Counted from the stretch's first letter, positions 35,251 through 47,440 are shown. The stretch: DNA of 64,000 bases from Zhengitettix transpicula (GCA_037074705.1 CM073590.1:46226395-46290394), one strand, 5' to 3'. Notes: generated from the sequence alone by a model not told the origin. Program-made: numbers and translations.

Positions 35251-36378
35251 CTAAAAATGCACGTAGTGAGGTTCTGCGAGGAGGAGTGGAGCTGGTGGTG
35301 GCAGTTGGTGATAATGGTGGTAATGGTGCACGGGGACCTTCTGTATCTTGTGGTGGTACACAGTTCGCACAGGGTACGGAACATGGACGATAAAGCGTTG
35401 GCTGTTAACAAATACATAAAAACATATAAGCACCAGTTTCAGTTATGTAATAATGTTGTAAGCCCTCCATCAAGTTAACTTAAAACCGCTCTATCATTCA
35501 TTCATAACAGTACGAACTAAATTTGTCTCATAGCATCAAGAATAAAAATACTTCCACATTATGCTACGTATACATATAATTAATAATCGCGCAACTAATT
35601 GCAAATATTTGCACTAATTCGGACTTTTAATTAAAGTCTCATATTCACTTATGGTCCTGACTTGACTCTCATATTGCAAACGAGAGATCGACGAGCATTG
35701 TTTGAAATTTTCAGGCATTTACATCTGAACATGGATACTATTCACCATAAGTAATTCAAATATTTTTCTCTAAGTAATGAACACCAGCCTCATATGGTAT
35801 ATTTTCTAAGTATGATGCAAGTTTTCGAAATATCTCCCGTTAAAATTTTGATTTTCTTTAAAATAGCCTCTGATTTGTTTTTCATTATAAAATATCACAA
35901 AATGAAAGAATACTATTTTTATTTAGAAAAATGAAACAACTTTAAAATAATAATTTTAATTATTGAATGGTTCAAATTGTATGATTTCGCTTCTTATTTA
36001 CACAAATTTCTTATATGAATGACGGACAGAATTTTTTTTTCGTCAATTATGATAATTAATAATATAGAATTTACTGTTTGGTGACGAATGCTCAATAGTC
36101 AAATGAATAAATGATGGATAATATCTTGATCGCATTGTTTCAATAATATTATTTCATAAGTAGGAAAACGGAAATTTTATATAAATTGCATAAAGTAGAA
36201 TTCATGAATAAAATTTATGGTGTATTTCTAAAACTAAATATATTTATCATTTTACTGTTTCATTTCTGAGACAAATAAATAATTGAACCTTAATAAAATC
36301 AGTTACTTACTGCAATGGCCCACTGGGTTCAGGAGCAGCAATTACGATTCCAGAAACAAGAGTCATTACGCATATGAC
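35251..36378 (-). CDS. Histidine-rich secreted peptide gene 2, exon 1 not found
   Basis: Paralogue of the gene at 348-2367. Exon 2 (36378-36311) has a GTTTCAG acceptor and GTAAGT donor and encodes VICVMTLVSGIVIAAPEPSG..., the hydrophobic signal core and cleavage site. Exon 3 (35401-35251) has a GTTAACAG acceptor and encodes RFIVHVPYPVRTVYHHKIQK, then VPVHHYHHYHQLPPPAPLLL, ending HYVHF and TAG. The intron between them has the same phase (2) as in gene 1, and the exons align: VHVPYPVRTVYHHKIQKVPV against IHVPYHVHTVHHHHVKKVPV. The upstream TATA palindrome is shared, but the only ATGs between it and exon 2 (36527 and 36428) give no in-frame, well-spliced start. Exon 1 is either hidden or lost, so the gene may be a recent pseudogene. 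AATAAA lies at 35115-35120. Confidence 0.7.
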
Positions 36379-36668
36379 CTGAAACTGAACATAAATAAAA
36401 TAAAAGGAGGTGTAGCGGATTTAGACATAGTATGGTTAATATAAATAAAAATTATTATTTGTTATTTTGATATATATCCTGAGTTTGTTCACTATATCTA
36501 ACTCCTGGAACTTCTGGAAGGTAACATGTAACTTTTTGTCGTCTTTATACGTGATTTAGGTATTATTCCTTTTTCTGTGACGAAGGGAAGAATAAGCTAG
36601 GCAGAGATAAATCGAAAGTGAACTAAGACGTTCTTGATTGAGTCTAGACTTCAAGAGACTGCTTCCCG

Positions 36669-36678
36669 CTTTATAAAG
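36669..36678 (-). promoter_or_regulatory. TATA palindrome of histidine-rich gene 2
   Basis: CTTTATAAAG is identical over all ten bases to the TATA core of gene 1 (2459-2468). It lies about 290 bases upstream of exon 2 on the minus strand. In gene 1 the TATA to exon 2 distance is about 1.5 kb, so the first intron here would be much shorter. Confidence 0.45.
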
Positions 36679-36689
36679 GACAGGAGGTA

Positions 36690-37285
36690 ATCTACTGGTA
36701 TTATTTCATTTTTGTTCAGTTCATGTTATATCTCAGATATCTGAATCACTTCCTTTATCATCAGTTTGTTGCGCACGCTCGCCTTCATTTCTGCCTATAT
36801 TACTCTTAGGAATAATCAAATAACTTCTCTAATCACCTACATTTCTGTTGAATAAATAATACACACATTCTCCAAAGTCAGTTATCGTAATAGCTTTAAA
36901 AATGTATGAAAACTAATTACATCAAATTTATTATTGCAAAAAATCGCCCCATCACGTGTATAGTAACTTTAATATGGCCCAAAATAGTTTAATTATTTAA
37001 GTAAGGCTGCAAAAATATTTTAAGCCTTAAAACGCAATTAAATTTTTAATACGTAATTGTTACATAATTCTTTGTTATCATTTTGGTTAACATACATAAT
37101 ATTAAGGATCTTATATTTGGTGTCTGGAAAACAGCGGTACACTACACACATCCAACAAATTAATTTTGTCAATTTTTATGTACATTAATCAACACAAAAA
37201 ATTTAAAGACACATCATAAATTAAAATTTATATTTAAGAGTTTTGCTAGAATATCTCAATTTTGTTGAGCATTTGTGTTTTATAG
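36690..37285. other. AT-rich non-coding DNA
   Basis: Upstream of histidine-rich gene 2; nothing specific seen. Confidence 0.35.
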
Positions 37286-38049
37286 GTGACTAGCTGGGTG
37301 CCCGGCGTTGCCCGAGATGTCATTTATCTATAACCATCCATAAGACTACAATTTTCGTTACTTTTGCGCTATTTTTATGTAAAGCCCTCGAACCCTATCC
37401 CTAAATGTGCTCACCTCCCATGCCGAAGGGGGATGAAGTCATTGACTAAATATATCGGCCGTTTTTACATGTTAGAAGATGACCACCCCCACAAATATGC
37501 GATAATGAAAAAGAATGTATTCCACGCAAAAATCGGCCGATTACATTGTCTGAAAATTTATTCCCCCGCCCAACACCTCCAAAACCCGTCGCGTTACCCA
37601 GGTTGTCACATTTAGATTCAGAGGCATTCATAGTCTCGGAATTGATTCGAATCTCGGTTGTTTTTCTGGGATTTTATTTAACGTACCTCCACGCCACCCC
37701 TAAGCTTGCTCCCCTCACAGGGGTTAAATTATACACAAACAACATCGGTATAAATACCATCAAAGTAATTAACTCCAGGAAATAATAATCGCAAATATCG
37801 ACCGTTTAACATGTTTGAAAATTTTCACCCCCGACCACTCCCGCTTCGGGAACTTAAACGGTCAAGTTTAATGTCATAATTAAACTCAGTGACAATCCTG
37901 ATAGTTTCTGGTTTCTTTTTATGTAATGCTACTTCACGCCCATCCTTAAGGGTGCACCCTTATGAGTCCGAAAGGGGTTGAAATTATACACAGAGAACAT
38001 GTAGGGAAATTTTATTTCTGTAATTCATCCCGATATATATATAATTGAC

Positions 38050-38480
38050 GCAAAAAACAGCCGGTCAACTCATCCCAACCCAGCCGATACCCGCGCGTTG
38101 TCCAGATTGTCATAAATAAATTCAGCGACATCCATTACCTTCGATTTGACTCGAATCTAGGTTGTTTTACCGTTATTTTCAAGGAAATTAATTAAACTCA
38201 GTGACAATCACGATAGATTCTGGTCTCTTTTTATGTAATGCTACTTCACGCCCACCCTTAAATGTGCACCCTTATGAGTCCGAAAGGGGTTGTAATTATA
38301 CACAGAGAACATGTAGGGAAATTTTATTAATGTAATTCATCCCGTAATATATTTAATCAACGCAAAAAACAGCCGGTCAACTCATCCCAACCCAGCCGAT
38401 ACCCGCGCGTTGTCCAGATTGTCAAATAAATTCAGGGACATCCATTACCTTCGATTTGACTCGAATCTCGGTTGTTTTCC
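38050..38480. repeat. Internal direct duplication, about 300-bp period
   Basis: About 37910-38160 and about 38215-38465 share TATGTAATGCTACTTCACGC, AGAGAACATGTAGGGAAATT, CAACTCATCCCAACCCAGCC and CCGCGCGTTGTCCAGATTGT. This is a tandem duplication inside the Helitron-like element, separate from the 280-bp module. Confidence 0.7.
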
Positions 38481-39059
38481 CGTTATTTTCAAGGAAATCC
38501 CACCAGCCCCACCCCTATCATGCCTACAAACAACATCGGTAGAAATACTATCAACGTCAATGGTCCCGGCATTCATTTATTCCACGCTAATATCAATTAT
38601 TTAACATGTTAGAAAATTTCCATCCCATCCACTCCAGCCCCTCGGGGCTAAATGGCCAATTTGATGCTATAATTGAACTGGACGACATCCATAACCTTGG
38701 ATTTGACTCCAATCTCAGTTGTATTCGCGTTATTTTATTGCAGCGTTCCTCCACCCAACACCTAAAAGTGCTCTACTGATAATCCCGACCCGCTTCTGGG
38801 GGTGGTAGACGCGTCTCACCCCAACAGTCGGTAGAAACACTATCAATATCTGTGACCCCTAAAAATATTTATCCGACTGAAATATCGACTGTTTTAGCAT
38901 GTTTAAATATTTCAACCCCCGTCCACCCGCGCTTCTGGGGGTGGAAGACGCGTCTCACCCCGACAGTGTTTGTTTCCTGGTCGCAAAGAACACGTGATTT
39001 TGAGAAAAATTGTTCTAATAATGTAGATTACGTGGATAATATTTTCATTGAAGTTGTAG

Positions 39060-39830
39060 TAAACTAAATTATAAACTATGTTAGCATGTAGAGTTTTTGT
39101 TACATGTATTTGTGCGTGATTATTTGTTGCTTTGTTTCTTTTCAATAATACAACTTCAATTACGGAATAAATGTAAAATTATGTTTATAACAATTTATAA
39201 TATAAAAACTTTTTAAAAGAGTATAAAAAGCAATGGTTCTGAAACACTTTTATTTTTGATTAAACGTCGTTATTAATGGAAACAACATCGGTTAAAATAG
39301 TATGAACAACACCACCCCTAAATCTGCTACCTTCCCGTGGTGGAAAGGGTTGAATTTTTACTCATATCACATCGGTAGAAACACTATACCCATAAACACA
39401 TAACATTTTGGCAGTTTTAGAATAATAGACAATTCTCACCCCCAGCCCTAAGCAAGCTCACACCTAATGTCTAAAGGGATTTATATTTTCAACAACATCC
39501 GTTGAAATAGTATTCACGTAATTCTCCTCCAAGAACGCGCAAGAACTGACTATTTATCTCCCCTTCCAACCCCCACCCTTTCGGGTTAAATGGGCAATTA
39601 AAAATATTTATCCGAAGTATACTCACTGACATACATAACCTTCGATTTGACTCCAAACTAGGTTGTATTCGCGTTATTTTTCTGTAAAGCAATTCCACCC
39701 CAAACCCTAAGGGTGCCCTTTTCCCAGGGCGTAGGAGATGAATATTATATTCAGATAACATCGGTAGAAACACAATCAATATCTTTGACCCCGAAAATAT
39801 TTATCCAAATCTAATACCTACTGTTTTAGC
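39060..39830. repeat. Segment duplicated at 41507-42270
   Basis: About 770 bp is nearly identical in direct orientation to 41507-42270. Shared stretches include TTTTGTTACATGTATTTGT, CGTCGTTATTAATGGAAAC and CACCTAATGTCTAAAGGGAT. The small number of differences suggests a fairly recent duplication within the compound element. Confidence 0.85.
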
Positions 39831-40839
39831 ATCTTTAAGTATTTCAACCCCCGTCCACCCCCGCTTCTGGGGTTGGTAGACGCGTCTCACCCCGACAGTG
39901 TTGTTTTCCTGGTCGCAAAGAACCTGTGTACGAAATTTCGTGAAATTTGCTCCAGCGGTGTAGATTTGTACTCTCCACCCCAAACGCTAGGGGTGCTCTT
40001 TCCCCAGGGTGTAGAGGTTGAAAATTATATTCAGATATCATCAGTGAAAAGACTATAAATATCTTTGACCCCTAAAAATATTTCTCCGACTGAAATATCG
40101 ACTGTTTTAGCATGTTCAAATATTTCCACCCCCGTCCACCCCCGCTTCAGGGGGTGGTAGGCGCGTCTCACCCCGACAGTGTTTTTTCCTGGTCGCAAAA
40201 AACACGTGTACGAGATTTGGTGAAATTTGCTTCACCGGTATAGATTTGTATTCTACACCCCAAACCCTAAGGGTGCCCTTTTCCCAGGGTGTAGGGGATG
40301 AAAATTATATTCAGAAAACATCGGTAGAAACACCATAAATATCTTGGACCCCTAAAAATTATCCGACTAAAATATCGGCTGTTTTAGCTTGTTTAAATAT
40401 TTCAACCCCCGTGCACCCCCGCTTCTGGGGGTGGTAGACATGTCTCACCCCGACAGTGTTTGTTTCCTGGTCGTAAAGAACACGTGTACGAAATTTGGTG
40501 AAATTTACTCTACCGGTGTAGATTTGTATAACGAACATACAAATATACAAACAAACAAACAAACATACAAACAAACATACATACACTCTTTTTTATTTAT
40601 AAGATTATAATATAAAACCTTTTTAAAAGAGTTTAAAAAGCAGTGATTCGGAAACACTTTTGTTGTCCAAGAAACGTCGTTATTAATGATACATTTATAT
40701 GGAATTACAATTATTACAGCATGTGTTTTAGTAATATAAAGTACGATGATAATATTTTATACGTGCTTAAAATATTCGAATTAGTTAATCTGATGTGTCC
40801 TTCATTAATCCTTGTCCGTAATTTGATTTGAATATTGTA

Positions 40840-41500
40840 TAAATATAAAACTCTTTAAACCTGCATAAATTGTTAAAATAAAACCTTTTTATGTCAGTGG
40901 AAAAGAATGTGCTTTGGAAAAGAAATTTAAAAATGCGGAAATGTTTCGTCTTATGGAAAAACTGGTAAATTCTTTTAACAGTTTCCTCAACATCTGCAGA
41001 TTTACGACGTGCCTTATTTCCCGGAAGGCCAATTAGTAAAAGGCTGAGGCCGATCTGCTGTGGGAAAAAGCATTTGAAATAACTAAATTTTAGTTCAGAT
41101 GATGAAAGTGAATGCGTAGAACATCAATATTTTAATGTTCGATATGATAATGAATTTTTCGTCTTTTGTTCATTGATAATAATTGTAAAACATTCGATTT
41201 CTTTACATCTCACGTGTCCTTTATTATTCCTTGTCCGTAATTTAATTTGAAATATTGTATAAATATAAAACTCTTTAAAGCTGCATAAATTGTTAAAATT
41301 AAACCGTTTTATGTCAGTGGAAAATAATGTGCTTTGGAAAAGAAATTTTAAGATGCGGAAATGTTTCTGTCTTATGGAAGAACTGGTAAATGCTTTTAAC
41401 AGTTTCGTCAACATCTGCAGATTTACAACGTGCCTTATTTCCAGGAAGGCCTATTAGTAAAAGGCTCACGGCGATCTGCTGTGGGAAAAAGCATTTAGTA
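40840..41500. repeat. Direct repeat pair inside element B
   Basis: About 40840-41085 and about 41260-41500 share AAACTCTTTAAA.CTGCATAA, TTATGTCAGTGGAAAA.AAT, CAACATCTGCAGATTTAC and GCGATCTGCTGTGGGAAAA (one base differs in the first copy). The period is about 420 bp. Confidence 0.8.
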
Positions 41501-42169
41501 AACTAAATTATAAACTACGTTACCATGTAGAGTTTTTGTTACATGTATTTGTCCGTGATTATTTGTTGCTTTATTTCTTCTCAATAATACAACTTCAATT
41601 ACGGAATAAATGTAAAATTATGTTTACAACAATTTATAATATAAAAACTTTTTAAGAGAGTATAAAAAGCAATGGTTCTGAAACACTTTTATTTTTGATT
41701 AAACGTCGTTATTAATGGAAACAACATCGGTTAAAATAGTATGAACAACACCACCCCTAAATCTGCTACCTTCCCGTGGTGGAAAGGGTTGAATTTTTAC
41801 TCATATCACATCGGTAGAAACACTATACCCATAAACACATAACATTTTGGCAGTTTTAGAATAATAGACAATTCTCACCCCCAGCCCTAAGCAAGCTCAC
41901 ACCTAATGTCTAAAGGGATTTATATTTTCAACAACATCCGTTGAAATAGTATTCACGTAATTCTCCTCCAAGAACGCGCAAGAACTGACTATTTATCTTC
42001 CCTTGCAACCCCCGCCCTTTCGAATTAAATGGGCAATTAAAAAACTTTATCCGAAGTAAACTCACTGATATCCATAACCTTCGATTTGACTCCAAACTCG
42101 GTTGTATTCGCTTTATTTTTCTGTAAAGCAACTCCACCCCAAACCCTAAGGGTGCCCTTTTCCCAGGGC

Positions 42170-44935
42170 GTAGGAGATGAATATTATATTCAGATAACAT
42201 CGGTAGAAACACAATCAATATCTTTGACCCCGAAAATATTTATCCAAATCTAATACCTGCTGTTTTAGCATGTTTAAGTATTTCAACCCCCGTCCACCCC
42301 CGCTTCTGGGGTTGGTAGACGCGTCTGACCCCGACAGTGTTGTTTTCCTGGTCGCAAAGAACCCGTGTACGAAATTTGGTGAAATTTGCTCCAGCGGTGT
42401 AGATTTTTATTCTCCACCCCAAACGCTAGGGGTGCTCTTGCCCCAGGGCGTAGGAGATGAATATTATATTCAGATAACATCGGTAGAAACACAATAAATA
42501 TCTTTGACCCCGAAAATATTTATCCAAATCTAATACCTGCTGTTTTAGCATGTTTAAGTATTTCAACCCCCGTCCACCCCCGCTTCTGGGGTTGGTAGAC
42601 GCGTCTGACCCCGACAGTGTTGTTTTCCTGGTCGCAAAGAACCCGTGTACGAAATTTGGTGAAATTTGCTCCAGCGGTGTAGATTTTTATTCTCCACCCC
42701 AAAAGCTAGGGGTGCTCTTGCCCCAGGGCGTAGGAGATGAATATTATATTCAGATAACATCGGTAGAAACACAATAAATATCTTTGACCCCGAAAATATT
42801 TATCCAAATCTAATACCTGCTGTTTTAGCATGTTTAAGTATTTCAACCCCCGTCCACCCCCGCTTCTGGGGTTGGTAGACAATATTATATTCAGATAACA
42901 TCGGTAGAAACACAATAAATATCTTTGACCCCGAAAATATTTATCCAAATCTAATACCTGCTGTTTTAGCATGTTTAAGTATTTCAACCCCCGTCCACCC
43001 CCGCTTCTGGGGTTGGTAGACGCGTCTGACCCCGACAGTGTTGTTTTCCTAGTCGCAAAGAACCCGTGTACGAAATTTGGTGAAATTTGCTCCAGCGGTG
43101 TAGATTTTTATTCTCCACCCCAAACGCTAGGGGTGCTCTTGCCCCAGGGCGTAGGAGATGAATATTATATTCAGATAACATCGGTAGAAACACAATAAAT
43201 ATCTTTGACCCCGAAAATATTTATCCAAATCTAATACCTGCTGTTTTAGCATGTTTAAGTATTTCAACCCCCGTCCACCCCCGCTTCTGGGGTTGGTAGA
43301 CGCGTCTGACCCCGACAGTGTTGTTTTCCTGGTCGCAAAGAACCCGTGTACGAAATTTGGTGAAATTTGCTCCAGCGGTGTAGATTTTTATTCTCCACCC
43401 CAAACGCTAGGGGTGCTCTTGCCCCAGGGCGTAGGAGATGAATATTATATTCAGATAACATCGGTAGAAACACAATAAATATCTTTGACCCCGAAAATAT
43501 TTATCCAAATCTAATACCAGCTGTTTTAGCATGTTGAAGTATTTCAACCCCCGTCCACCCCCGCTTCTGGGGTTGGTAGACGCGTCTGACCCCGACAGTG
43601 TTGTTTTCCTGGTCGCAAAGAACCCGTGTACGAAATTTGGTGAAATTTGCTCCAGCGGTGTAGATTTTTATTCTCCACCCCAAACGCTAGGGGTGCTCTT
43701 GCCCCAGGGCGTAGGAGATGAATATTATACGACAGTGTTGTTTTCCTAGTCGCAAAGAACCCGTGTACGAAATTTGGTGAAATTTGCTCCAGCGGTGTAG
43801 ATTTTTATTCTCCACCCCAAACGCTAGGGGTGCTCTTGCCCCAGGGCGTAGGAGATGAATATTATATTCAGATAACATCGGTAGAAACACAATAAATATC
43901 TTTGACCCCGAAAATATTTATCCAAATCTAATACCTGCTGTTTTAGCATGTTTAAGTATTTCAACCCACGTCCACCCCCGCTTCTGGGGTTGGTAGACAG
44001 TATTATATTCAGATAACATCCGTAGAAACACAATAAATATCTTTGACCCCGAAAATATTTATCCAGATCTAATACCTGCTGTTTTAGCATGTTTAAGTAT
44101 TTCAACCCCCGTCCACCCCCGCTTCTGGGGTTGGTAGACGCGTCTGACCCCGACATTGTTGTTTTCCTGGTCGCAAAGAACCCGTGTACGAAATTTGGTG
44201 AAATTTGCTCCAGCGGTGTAGATTTTTATTCTCCACCCCAAACGCTAGGGGTGCTCTTTCCCCAGGGCGTAGGAGATGAATATTATATTCAGATAACATC
44301 GGTAGAAACACAATAAATATCTTTGACCCCGAAAATATTTATCCAAATCTAATACCTGCTGTTTTAGCATGTTGAAGTATTTCAACCCCCGTCCACCCCC
44401 GCTTCTGGGGTTGGTAGGCGCGTCTGACCCCGACAGTGTTGTTTTCCTGATCGCAAAGAACACGTGTACGAAATTTGGTGAAATTTGCTCCAGCGGTGTA
44501 GATTTTTATTCTCCACCCCAAACGCTAGGGGTGCTCTTGCCCCAGGGCGTAGGAGATGAATATTATATTCAGATAACATCGGTAGAAACACAATAAATAT
44601 CTTTGACCCCGAAAATATTTATCCAAATCTAATACCTGCTGTTTTAGCATGTTTAAGTATTTCAACCCCCGTCCACCCCCGCTTCTGGGGTTGGTAGACG
44701 CGTCTGACCCCGACAGTGTTGTTTTCCTGGTCGCAAAGAACCCGTGTACGAAATTTGGTGAAATTTGCTCCAGCGGTGTAGATTTTTATTCTCCACCCCA
44801 AAAGCTAGGGGTGCTCTTGCCCCAGGGCGTAGGAGATGAATATTATATTCAGATAACATCGGTAGAAACACAATAAATATCTTTGACCCCGAAAATATTT
44901 ATCCAAATATAATACCTGCTGTTTTAGCAAACTCT
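42170..44935. repeat. 280-bp tandem array with higher-order structure
   Basis: About eight full 280-bp units plus half-length units. Successive starts of the TCTTTGACCCCGAAAATA landmark fall near 42220, 42501, 42781, 42921, 43201, 43481, 43899, 44040, 44319, 44599 and 44879. Two short steps of about 140 (near 42885 and 43998) have the same junction, GGTTGGTAGACARTATTATA, and a rare CCTAGTCGC variant recurs near 43048 and 43747. Blocks of several units were therefore copied together. The many similar 60-96 residue frames here are repeat by-products and are not genes. Confidence 0.9.
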
Positions 44936-45189
44936 AAGGGTGCCCTTTTCCCAGGGTGTAGGGGATGAAAATTATATTCAGAAAACATCGGTAGAAACAC
45001 CATCAATATCTTGGACCCCTAAAAATTATTATCCGACTAAAATATCGGCTGTTTTAGCATGTTTAAATATTTCAACCCCCGTGCACCCCCGCTTCTGGGG
45101 GTGGTAGACATGTCTCACCCCGACAGTGTTTGTTTCCTGGTCGTAAAGAACACGTGTACGAAATTTGGTGAAATTTGCTCTAACGGTGT

Positions 45190-45250
45190 AGATTTGTATA
45201 ACGAACATACAAATATACAAACAAACAAACATACAAACAAACATACATAC
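45190..45250 (+). repeat. (CAAA/CATA)n microsatellite at element end
   Basis: Alternating ACAAACAAAC and ATACATAC units sit next to the Helitron-like 5' terminus. The same tract occurs at 40525-40585 next to the terminus of element A. It is part of the element. Confidence 0.85.
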
Positions 45251-45523
45251 ACTCTTTTTTATTTATAAGATTTAATATTCGATATTGCATGAATAAAAAC
45301 CTACAGATACAGTGAAAGTAATTTATTTTACTTTCGTCAATGTTCTTATGAAATTCGAGTAAAATATACATGTGTAGAGAAAAATTCTATTAATAAAGTA
45401 AAACAGATATATAGCATAATCTTTTCTCATTAGCCAAACTGGAGGGATTGTTTGATTTTTATTATTATAATAAGCACCATAATAGTCATTAAGGAACGTA
45501 GGGTTTCCCGGTGTAGTTGCTGA

Positions 45524-45688
45524 ATGAAGTTTTCTCGGGATTCCAACCGGGTAGCGTAGTTTTGTAAACACAACGTTTCGATGGTTTGCACCGCCATCTT
45601 CTTCAGAGATGAAGATGGCGGTGCAAGCCATTGAAACGTTGTGTTTACAAAACTACGCTACCCGGTTGGAATCCCGAGAAAACTTCAT
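45524..45688. repeat. 165-bp near-perfect palindrome with hammerhead-like core
   Basis: Arms of about 78 bp (45524-45601 and 45611-45688) differ at two positions and are separated by nine bases. Each arm contains the CAACGTTTC/GAAACGTTG motif. On the minus strand the centre reads CTGAAGA, then GATGG...CCATC, then GAAAC, which gives CUGANGA, a 5-bp stem II and GAAA in hammerhead order. Two head-to-head termini of a GAAACGTT-family element would give this structure. Stem I and the cleavage site are not established. Confidence 0.75.
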
Positions 45689-45872
45689 CCTATAATATTC
45701 ATGATTTTGGAACTGTTTAAATATTCTATATTATTAAACTGACACTCAAGTTCGTTCAGTCTTATTAATATTTTCTAAAACTATTTTTCAGTGTATTAAC
45801 TATTTTTACCTTCAACATCTCACATGTGTTTTAAATGGTTTTTGAGATTTATGGCAGTCTTATATTGCTGAA

Positions 45873-46150
45873 CTCCTCTCCCGCTATCGGAAGGGCGTGG
45901 GACAAGTACCCAATGCCCGACCTACCCGATGCAGGTTTTTCTAAGGTTTTCCCTGCATTCCTTTAGGCGAATGCCGGGTAGGATCCTTAAAATATAGCCC
46001 GGGGGCCCTAGTTAACCCTTGGCTACCTTCCTCTACCCTTCCGCATCCCCCCTTTCAAATCCCTTCCTATGCTATTAAAGGGGAGTTGCCCTAAGTGGAT
46101 TACCCTCATGTAGCCTGTTGCCCTAAAAAAATAAAAAAAAATAAAAAAAG
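45873..46150 (+). mobile_element. Poly(A) retroposon, 5'-truncated copy
   Basis: CTCTCCCGCTATCGGAAGGG, GCATTCCTTTAGGCGAATGC, TAGCCCGGGGGCCCTAGTTA and GTAGCCTGTTGCCCTAAAAA lead into a long A-run interrupted by T (about 46123-46149). Truncated at nearly the same point as the 26.6-kb copy. Confidence 0.85.
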
Positions 46151-46592
46151 CTGTGGGAACGAAATTGTAACACATTTGCGTTTATTTTTCAGTGTTCTGT
46201 TGTGTAAAATTGCTCAATAATTTTGGGAACATAATTATATAAATATTTAATTGTAAAATCGGGTTACGGAACATTATAGTCGCTTTAAAGATTAAATTAA
46301 ATCGTCAGGTGGTTTGATATAACTATTGTACATTATTGTTTTATCTTGTGAACTGGCAGAATATTCTGGAAGATACAAGGATGAACGACTGTTATTCCAA
46401 CATTTTTTTCCAAATGGCTCCAGTCCGCGATATGCTTTCCTTGGAAATTTCAGCTTTCTATCAGACAGAATGAATGAAATATTGACAGTAGACACCGGAA
46501 AAACATTTTGCGTGGTAGCAAAAGGAGTTAATCGAACTCACACGCTGTTGACTATATCGCTAGATGTACAATGCGAAAGACTGGGAGCCTGA

Positions 46593-46815
46593 AATTCTGC
46601 GTTCCCACAGCAAACATCACTCCAATCATCGGAAGGGCGTGGAACAAGTACCGAGAGCCCAACCATCCAGATGCAGCTTTCATCTTAAACTATTTCACAG
46701 GAGTCCTAATTTACCCTTGGATACTTTGCGCATCTCCAGTTTCAAATCCATTTCCTATGCTAATAAAAAGGAGAGTACACCACGTTAATGACCCACTCGT
46801 AGTCTGTTACTCAAA
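46593..46815 (+). mobile_element. Diverged poly(A) retroposon copy
   Basis: Recognisable but older: GTTCCCACAGCAAACATCAC, ATCGGAAGGGCGTGGAACAA, then AACTATTTCACAGGAGTCC, CCCTTGGATACTTTGC and CTGTTACTCAAAAAA. Several internal deletions relative to the 59-60.7 kb copies. The frames at 46564-46879 run through it and are not genes. Confidence 0.65.
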
Positions 46816-46819
46816 AAAT

Positions 46820-47435
46820 GTGCAGAAGAGTATGTGGGAGATGGAATTGAATTACCCACGAGACTGGCTGGGAAATTGAGTTTAAGATTTTCAGAAATGT
46901 AGTATTATATTTATGAAAGTTATAGCGTAGCGAACTTGGAAGATATGAGTACAGTTACAGAGATGAGAGGACTGTTATAGCTATGATAATGGCCGTTGAG
47001 TGATTTGAAATTGCAAAATTCAGCTCTCAATTGAGATTTGGAGTGGAATTTCTTAATATTGAAGCATCATTAAAAACATTTAATAACGTCACTTTCTGGA
47101 TCTCGGATTACAGCGCAGAGGACAACGCGCAACAACAACCTGAAAAATCTGACCCACAGAAAATCAGTCACTGAATTTATTCAAACCTTCACGGAAAGGC
47201 TATGTTGGTAAAATTCATCCCGTAACTCACTCCAAGCCCACAAAAGCCTGTTTTAAACAGAATTAACAGCTAACTAATATTATTAATTTAATTTATTTAA
47301 AAGTTATTGTACTTCGAATTACAGTGTTTAATATTTCCATCTTTTATAAATACGATATTGGATAAATTGCTTTAATGTTTAAATATTGATAAATAACATA
47401 ATTAAAATCCCAAATTATGAAATATTTAAACCGAA
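46820..47435. other. Non-coding DNA
   Basis: Nothing supported. Confidence 0.3.
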
Positions 47436-47440
47436 ATTAA

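Larger units (their letters stand above)
37290..40604 (-). mobile_element. Helitron-like element A, 3.3 kb, both ends present
   Basis: On the minus strand it starts TCTTATAAATAAAAAAGAG (40604 downward) and ends GGGCAACGCCGGGCACCCAG then CTAG at 37290. The bordering bases are A and T. The 5' end matches the 738-bp element at 32183 and is followed by a run of TATG/TTTG repeats. The interior is repetitive and contains several copies of a module with CACCCCCG, CTTCTGGGG, AGACGCGTCT, CCCCGACAGTG and TTTCCTGGTCGCAAAGAA. It has no RepHel reading frame. All short frames inside are by-products of the repeats. Confidence 0.6.
40605..45270 (-). mobile_element. Helitron-like element B, 5' end only, adjoining A
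   Basis: It has the same 5' terminus as element A (TCTTATAAATAAAAAAGAG, 45270 downward, preceded by A) but no CTAG end before element A begins. It looks like a tandem or read-through duplication of A that kept one 3' end for two 5' ends, giving a compound unit of 7981 bp (37290-45270). It contains the 280-bp array. Confidence 0.5.

Noticed and set aside
36428..36527. ATG at 36527 or 36428 as the start exon of histidine-rich gene 2
   Set aside because: Frames from both ATGs hit stops or cannot be spliced in frame to exon 2 with a usable GT donor.
42170..44935. More than twenty similar 60-110 residue reading frames on both strands
   Set aside because: They repeat with the 280-bp period, overlap each other on opposite strands and have no start context; they are by-products of the tandem array.
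42170..44935. CRISPR-like array
   Set aside because: Units are 280 bp with no unique spacers, and the genome is eukaryotic.
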